Positions 22,901 through 31,900 of a stretch of 64,000 nucleotides of DNA are shown here, one piece after another; position 1 is the first letter of the stretch; every line of letters starts with the position of its first letter. The notes under the pieces are model-generated. The model worked only from the letters and a program-made list of their open reading frames with translations. It did no database searches and was not told where the DNA came from. The stretch is from Azorinus chamasolen (lineage: Eukaryota; Mollusca; Bivalvia; Cardiida; Solecurtidae): contig OY755251.1 in assembly GCA_963576725.1 (NCBI GenBank), positions 38,075,246-38,139,245 of the forward strand, read 5' to 3'. A program made the translations under genes and the position numbers.

Positions 22901-25900
22901 TGATTTTACCCAATTACGCGTATGAATACACTAGTCACGGGGTGTTTCCGATAGGAACAGACCAACTGAGGGTATAGAAACCCCCGGCTTTAACAAAACC
23001 CATGCTTGATTATTTTTCTCGCGGAAATACGCCCTAAAAGCAAGTAAATTAACGAATTTTGTGAAGTACTACTTTACATTGCGTAATACGACTTCCATAT
23101 CTAATAGCAACAGACTGCAGCATAACTTTAGGCGTGACACCAAAATGACGTCATTTGTTATGACAACCACAAACGTTACGTTTTGGCGTAAAGTATAAAT
23201 GACTGAGTGACTACAAAACAACGTCTTCGGTTAATTAAATAGGCTTTTAAAGTGTTTATATGATAAATAGAATTTAATATTCGTGCTAATAACTTAGTTT
23301 AATTTCAATTTATAAGGTTGTTGCCTATAGAAATGTTGGTATAATTCTGTAAGAATTCCTTCCCTTGTATTGATTTTACCCAATTGCGCGTATGAATACA
23401 CTAGTCACGGGGTGTTCCAGATAAGGATTTCTAGTACAGCTATTTTTAGAACATCCAATCTCCACTCTCCACCAGTGTTTAACCAATTCTCTCATTTTGA
23501 CGCCTTTGTAAAAGACCATTTTCGAAACCACTGTGATAAATAGAGCATTTGCTCAAAAGGAGTATAATTATGCTCTATTTATCAAAATGGTTTCAAAACC
23601 ATACAAATGTAAAAATAATCCTTTTTTCTGGTAAATGCTCCATTTCAAAGAGGTTGGGTCTAAAAAAAAAAAAAAAAGCCTATAAGGGAATGGGTTAAGC
23701 TGAACAAGTCACTTAAGCGCAATTTTAATTAATTTAGATTAGACTGATATAGTAGCGAACAGTGTAGATACTAACCAAACTATTCCTTAACCCTTTCCTC
23801 CATTAATACGGCTTTCTATGCCTTTGCAAACAGAGTAGACCCAGATCAGACTGCAGATTTCATGGTGGTTCTATGCATAACTGTCTATCTGTATGCAGTG
23901 TTGGATGGTATTTCTATGTATTACTGTCTGTATGCTGACATTAGACGAATTTGCAAAGACATTGACAGGTTTATCTTTGAGGTAAAGGACTAATCAATAA
24001 ATGCCTGCATAGAACAGATTTCTCTATACATCATTTCAATAATCAAAGTGGCATCACTTCTCATAGCAAAGTTACAATTATCTTTACCAGGTGGGAAGAT
24101 GTTGTTACTGACTTGAGTTGCCAGAGCCCGGAGTATCTTGACATCCGGAGACTAGACAAAGGGATACAGAAGCGCAACACCAAGAAGGTATACTGGCAGA
24201 GCTATGCATTTCTCACTTTTGGGTTCTTATAGACCCCTCACAACAAACTTTGGGCAGAGAGATATACTGGAATCAAGTTGTCTGTCAGTGTGGCCATCGA
24301 TCTGTCCCCAATAATTTATTTGGATTATTTCTACAATACCTGTGCAAATTTTGGTCATGATCTGACTGCTAATACTTGAGTTACAGTGCAGTTTTTAGCT
24401 CCACTTTTTCAAAAAGTGGAGCTATTGTCATGACCCTCTCGTCGGCGTCGGTGTCGGCGTCGGCGTCGGCGTTGGTTAACCTTTTTGTTAAGGTCCTTTT
24501 CTCATAAACCATCAAAGATATTTGGTTCATATTTGGTATGTATGTTTACTATCACAAGGGGAACCCATTTCACAAGGGTAGGTAACCCTAAAATTAAATT
24601 TGCTATAGTTATGCCCCTTTTTTGACTTCGAATTTTCATTGTTGGTTAAGTTTTATGTTCAGGTCCATGTCTCAGAAACTGTCCAAGATATTTGGTTCAT
24701 CTTTGGTATACATATTAAGGGGGGCCCATTTCACAAGGGCAGGTAACCCTAAAATTAATTTTGCTGTTGTTATCTCCCCTTTCTGACTTGGTCTTCAACT
24801 ACACTATCCAGCACCTTTTTGTTAAGGTCCTTTTCTCAGAAACCATAAAAAATATTTGGTTCATATTTGGTATGTATGTTTACTATCACAAGGGGAATCC
24901 ATTTCACAAGGGTAGGTAACCCCAAAATTAATTTTGCCATAGTTATGCCCCTTTTTCGACTTCGAATTTTCATTGTTGGTTCAGTTTTATGTTCAGGTCC
25001 ATGTCTCAGAAACTGTCCAAGATATTTGGTTCATCTTTGGTATACATATTAACTATTACAAGGGGGACCCATTTCACAAGGGCAGGTAACCATTAAATTA
25101 ATTTTGCTGTTGTAATCTCCCCTTTCTGACTTAGACTTCCACACTATCCAGCACTAAAGAAAGTGGAGCGCGCTGTCTGCGGACAGCTCTTGTTTGTTAT
25201 TGCTTTCGAAGAATGCAATATAGTGATCGGACGCTTTTCTTTTTACGGCAAAGAGTTCACTATTTCTTGTGAACATGCGCAAGAAAAAATAGTTCTCTTC
25301 TGAACTAGTTTTGTTGTAAAATGTTCATGTATTTATTTACTTTTCATGCATTTAATAATACAAATGTACTTTGCTTTGTAAGATAACTTCTACTAGTCTA
25401 CACAAGATCAACCTTTTAAAAGCTTGAATTATTGATTATACTCCAAAGAAAACACGAAGGAATATCTGTAAGATTAAACACCAGATTTGACCGGATATGA
25501 AGTTCATATCCGTGGATATGATTTTCGCAAGCCTAAAAATCAGCCACAAAAGCATTAACTCATATCTGCGAATATGAACCTTATTCCTGGTGTTTAGTCA
25601 AACATTGTTCCTATTCCAGGGAAATCTCCCAAATGTCACCGACTTCAGTTATATTACTTTTTGTGAACGACGCGAAGAATAACGGCTTGTTTTTTACTTT
25701 TATTTGGCTGTTGCCGAAGAGAGTAATGTTGGATAAGGATATAGAGTCTTCTGCATATGCTTGTATAGTATTTCTGAAATTCATCCAATCAGTTAATACT
25801 TTATCATAGAATACATTGAGTTTCAATCGCATGTTAAACCCTTTTAATGAAGAACAAGTGCATAAAAAATAATCCATTCCAAAACGTTTATCCTCGGACT

Positions 25901-28900
25901 TTAAATAATATTTTCCTATCGCATTCCAATTTTGACTCTTCGAATGAATTATTCGATATTCTGTTTTAACATTTACAGCAGTACACAATAGTTTAATATT
26001 TGGGACACCGAGGCCCCCCATATCTCGTGCTAAGTACGCTGTTGTTTTATTTACTAATGGCTGTTTGTTGTCCCAAATGAAATTTTTAATCATTTTTTCT
26101 AGAATGTCTATATATTTTTGCGGTATTCCTCTAATTTCTATTTCGTACAGGATTTTCGAAACTACAAAAGTATTAACGATCAGTACTTTTCCCTGATATG
26201 TTAAATTACGCATTTTCCAAACGCTCAGACATGACTTTATTTTATTGATTTTTTCCATCCATATTTCATTGTCATCGATACTATAACCATGATGTACACC
26301 AAGCGTTTTAAATGCCTTTCTGGTCCAATTAATATCTTTACACGTATGTTGTTTGTTTTTCAATCGTCCAATTAACAAGCCTGTTGTTTTTGCTTTATTC
26401 ATTTTTGCACCAGAAGCTTTCTCGTAATGATTTAAGCAACCAAATATATGCGGGAGAGAGTGTTCGTTTTTGCAGAATAGTTGAGTGTCGTCGACAAATT
26501 GACTTATATGCGACTCGATTATCTGACCTTCGTTTGAGGGTAGTTTTATCCCTTGAATTGATGAATCGTTCCTGATTGAGCACGCCATAGCTTCCGCTTG
26601 AATGACGTAAAGCAGAGGGGCTACAGGACAGCCTTGTTTGATGGATCTCGAAATGCTGAAATATTCTGATATTACGTCGAGTCCATTTGTTTTAATGCAA
26701 TTCACCGAACCTTTTAGAAGCATTTGGATCCAGTTCCTGAATTTGTTACCGAAATTGAATTTATGCAAGCATTTGTCAATCCATGACCACTCTACGCGGT
26801 CAAAGGCTTTAGTCTGGTCAAGAAATATTATAACACCTTCTTCATTGATATCATCTACGTAATTTATTATGTCTTGAATATGTCTGTTAGCTTCACTAAT
26901 GTAACGTCCTGTGACATAGCCTTTTTGATCCGTGTGAATAAGATGAGGTAATACTAACTTTAATCTTTCCGAGAAGCATTTTGAAATTAATTTATAGTCT
27001 AAATTTAGAAGAGTAATCGGCCTCCAATTACGGAGCAGTTCTCTTTCACCATTTTTATAAAGTAGCGAGATAACCCCCCTGTACTGGGAATCGGTCATTT
27101 TATTTTTGTCAAGAATTTCGTCAACCAAAGTTTTGAATTCGTGTTTTATTAGATACCAAAATTTCTGGTACCATTCTGCAGTAAGACCGTCTTCACCTGG
27201 GGACTTGCCGCATTTCAAAAACTTAACCGCAGTGTTTAACTCTTCAATGGAAATTGGATGGTCAATTATCTTCTTCTGTTCATCAGTTAATTTGGCATTT
27301 AAATTGTTTAAGAGGAACTCTGCTGAATTTTCGTTGCACCCCTCTGAAGTGAATAGGTTTTCATAGAATCGTTTCTGTTCCTTCAAAATGTCTTTAATTT
27401 CGGTTAGTGTTTCTCCAGTGTCTGTCTTAATTTTGGTCCAAAGTTTGTTTTTACTTCTTTGCTTTTCTAAATTGAAAAAGTATTTGGTAGATTTTTCATT
27501 GTTTTCTATGATTTCCGCTTTTGAGCGCAACCTGCATGCGTTAAATTGCCGGTCATAATACGCTGCAATTTTGTTTTCTAATATTTCGATTTTCTCGTTA
27601 ACAACAGTTGTGTATTCACCTTGTTTCAATGAAGTTAATTCTTTTTCGAGTTTGTTTATATTACCATGTGAGCGTTGTTTTGTTTTTGAGTAATCAATGG
27701 ACAGGATTTTGATATTATGTTTAGCCATTTCCCACCATTCAGAGAGCGAGGTAAATGTATATTTTTGCTTACACCACGATTTCCAAAAAGATTCGATTAT
27801 TTCAATATAAAGATTATCTGTCAATAGACTTGAATTAAACATCCATATTCCAGGGCCTCTTTCAGTTTTACAGGTGTTAAGTTTTATTTCAACTATATCA
27901 TGATCAGAGAATGTACAATTTGTGATTTTTGCAGATTCAATTTCATTGTCTATTACTTTAGAGCATAGAAAGTAATCTATTCTTGATTTTGACTTGCCTC
28001 GTGAAAAGGTATACATTTTTGTATTTGGATGGCTTCTTCTCCAGACATCTTCTAAATTTATAATGCTTTGAAGATTTGCTAATTCCGTTTCTCCTTCATC
28101 ACGAGACGCAGGTGCGGATTTCTCAGTTAATCTCCTATCAAGGTCATATTTGCTAACACAATTAAAATCACCGCCAATTATATGTGCAGTTATATCTAAA
28201 TTTTGTAGCATAGATTGAAGATTATTTAAAAACTGTCTCCGATTTGTGCCGTTATTCGGAGCGTAAATATTTGTAAACTGGTAAACTTGATCACTTTCTA
28301 ATTTTGATGAAAAGGATATTAATCTGCCTTCGTTATCTTTTACCACCTCTGTAAGTTTTACATCTAACTGTTTTCTAAATAGAACTGCTACACCTTTCGA
28401 CTGACTGGAACCATTGTTCCATATTGATTTACCTTGCCACTGACTACTCCACAAAGCAACATCATCTTCACTGCCGCAATGTGTTTCTGGGGCGAAAATT
28501 ATATCAAACTTTTTCTTCTCAAAAAAATGAAACAGCTTAAGCCTTTTTCCTTTATCTCTCAGTCCGTTAACATTTATAGTAACAATACTGTAAGACATGA
28601 GAAAAAGCTTGTATCGTCATTTCAATCAGTCCTGACTTGCTTGCGGTTTTGCGAACCGGAAGGTGACGTTGCTGAGTCGTTACTTCGTAGTCGTTTATTC
28701 CGTGGGACCTGCATTTCGTCTTCATCAGAAATGCCTCCCTCCAGAAAAGCGACTAAGTTTTTATACAGTTTTCTTGCACCTTCATCATTGACATGTATAC
28801 CAGACGGATCTCCAGCATCGTACAAAGACTTGACTACCACATCGTTTTCACAGAAGATTTCGTCATTGTCTATATAGTGAAAAGCTTTTGTAGCCAGACA

Positions 28901-31900
28901 TCTGTTGATAATGGCTTCATTGACAAAGTTTGCATCAGCGTTAAATTTCCTGATGGCTTTACTTTTGCCTAATCTTGGTATGATGCTGGAGAAGGCAATG
29001 TCACATGTAGGCCATTTGTTTTGAACACACTCGATGGCTTCTAGAGCGTTTTGCACAATTTTACTTCTCTCTACATTTTTCAGATCATTGGTACCTAAAT
29101 GTATGCAGATTGAGTATACATTTCTTTCCCTTTCAGCGTTTATCATACTTTGCACATCACTGAATTTAGCGCCTGATATGGCTATGTTTTTTATTTTTCC
29201 ATCTGTAACTCGCAAGCGGTTCATGTTAGAGTCGCCAATAATGAGTTTAACATCATTCGACAGAATATGTTCTGCTTGCGAGTCATTCACAAAGTCTGTT
29301 GATTGCTGTTTGGGAAGTCCATCACTTTACTGTGATTTCTGATTTATAATGGGTTTTTATGAAAACTCATAGATGACATGTTTACAATTTTAGTATTAGC
29401 CAAGAGTTATGCAGTTGTAGACAAAACACACAAGAAAAACACCATTAAACTATCAGAACTTCATGAAATGCTCTGAATTGAATTGTGCTGTCACTTGATA
29501 GAGAAAAGATGAACATGTTAAGTGTTATATTGATATTTTCTGACTTTTTCCCCATAAGCATTCATTTCGCGCTTATTTTTCCCCTCCGGTAAGGCCAGGC
29601 CCTTTCCCCATAATCAAAGAAAAGCCCCTAGGAGATGTCACAGCAAAGTACATTTGACAACAAATTTGATATGAAATAGCCAGAGATGATGTCATTCTTG
29701 ACCATCAACATCCTGATAGAAATGAAGTTATTTTTTAAAAAGGTGTAAAACAGTGTCGTACAGTCTACTCCGATCATGTATATTTACAGGGGTTAATCTC
29801 CGTTTAGCTATTTTGAATAGACCCAGTAAGGATAGAACAATGATAGAATTCATTTGAAAATGATTTATCTGTAAGAGTGTTAATAACAAAATGCTGTCAG
29901 TCAAACTTTCAAGAATAAATTGGAATATAAAAGTTGAGATTCATATAATTTTATGATCATTGGAATTCAGGGTGGAGTTTTGATAGAATAAAAAATCATG
30001 TGGATTATTAGGAACTTACTGTTCATTTGATATACTGTGTGTAATGTGGTTGGTTATTATGAATCAACCAAGATTTTGGATTAATGTGTGTGTGTTTGCA
30101 TATATAACCCCAAACAAAATTTTAACTAAAAATTCATACTCCATTGTCTAAACAGCAGTTAAAATTCTAGGCTTTGTAATTAATAACGAGGGTAGTGCTT
30201 TGAAATACACAACAGTATTTGATATTGCTTTGATATGTATTGAAAGATGGACACTGTCACTCAGCATTGCATGTCTGACTTGTTGAGGTCAAGGACTGTC
30301 TGAGTGTCACTAATAACCACTTTGCTTATGGTTTGACTGTTGTTACAGTCTGTCATATTTTTAGTATTACATTAAACAATTCCAAGACGTCAAAAATGGT
30401 GATTAAAATATGCAGCAACGTCTTCCCTTACACTTAACATCCATATCAAACCCGAAAGCAATTATGGCTCTTCAGGCCTTTGATTTATTTTCACTGACTA
30501 CAAAGATGAAAATTTGAGGATTTGTTGACCTTTGGCATGTATGTTAAAACGGTTATGGTATTATTAAAAGTTTTCTACAAACATACACTCTGAGGGTGAA
30601 TTCTATTAAGATGCCCGTTTACTTGAGACCTCATCAGGTTCCAAACCGCTTGCAAAGGTTATCATAATTTGACCCATAGTTAGCTTGAAGTTAATACAAG
30701 AAATATAACTGCTGGTTTATAATTTGACATGGGAAAGTGATATTTTGAACAAATCTAGCTTTGGTCAAAAGTAGCACAAAATGTTGCAATACATGCATTT
30801 AACCCTTTCCTTCAAATAAATGCATTTTCACGCATTTGCAAACAGAGTAGACCCAGAACAGATGGCTCCTATAGGAGCCATTTGATCAGGGTCTGTTCTG
30901 TTTGTTAATGGAATTTGATAGATCTGTTTCTTTAATTTCTTAAATGACTACAATATTCCACCTAATATATTTCATTATAACTATTTTGTCCATGAATATT
31001 CAGTAAGTATTGAAATTTGGAATAAACATAGAACAAGGAAGGAGTTAAAAAAATCTTCAAACTCTTTCTTGCAGGTTGGTGGAAACCTCCACTGCATCAT
31101 GGCTTTCCAGAAAAGTCCCTTTATTAGTGTCAGGAGAACCAATATACCTGTGCTATCAAATCGTGCCCGCAGCCCAGGCAGATGTACCAGAGAGTCCCGC
31201 ACATTAAGCCCCGGGCGTGTCCACAACCATATGAGACTTGAGCGGACTGTGAGCCCAGTGAGAAGGGAGCCCTCAAGCCCTGTGGATTGGTCTAATGAAA
31301 GGCCTGTTGAGTTGGAGAATAGGTTAAGATATACATACTTAATAGGTTAAGACTTTCCTTGATGAATAAACATGTGTGAATGAAATAATGTATTGATGTC
31401 AGTTGGCTGATTTTTTATGGTGCCTTTATGAACAAAGTAATTTTTGACCATGGCAGAAGAATTGGATCTGTACTACAGTTAAACCCCTCTGAACAGGATG
31501 TTCAGTTTAGTATAACTATCGGTCATGGAGACAGGTGGCAGCTTAACCCTTTCCTCCATAAATACACCTTACTACGCCTCTGTAAAAGTCACTTTTTGAA
31601 ACCATTGTGATAAATAGCGATTTATCACAATGGTTTCAATACTAAACAATTCTAACATTTTCCTTTTCTCTAGTAAATGCTGCTTTTTTTTTTAGATTTA
31701 TTCAAAGAGATTGGATCTAAAAATAGCCTACGAGGGAATGGGTTAATGCTCCTCTAGGAGCTTTCTGCATGACTTTCACCCTGCATTAAGCAGCCATGAG
31801 CCTAAAAATATCTAAATTATTCTCTTCTAGAATTCCTGTTTAAGAGGAGTTAATTTTACTGTATTCCATTAGGACCATAAGCAAACTGAGTAGAACCTAA

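Larger units (their letters stand above)
25602..29330 (-). mobile_element. Non-LTR retrotransposon (L1/Tx1-like), truncated, antisense in BIVM intron
   Basis: It carries two ORFs in line on the minus strand, 23 bp apart: an SGNH-esterase ORF, then endonuclease-RT. The upstream ORF is entered from a TAA just before 29320, with no clear ATG, so the 5' end looks truncated. The second ORF stops soon after DIWEIS, where L1/Tx1 proteins usually continue, and the small element at 25477-25600 lies there. No poly-A tail or target duplication is seen. Retrotransposon coding sequence, not a host gene. Confidence 0.85.

Noticed and set aside
22474..23440. Solo or paired LTRs
   Set aside because: The direct copies are immediately adjacent with no interior, primer-binding site or polypurine tract, and begin within a hairpin.
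28434..29342. Plus-strand ORFs of 147 and 102 codons
   Set aside because: Antisense shadows of the retrotransposon ORFs, which carry clear domain motifs.
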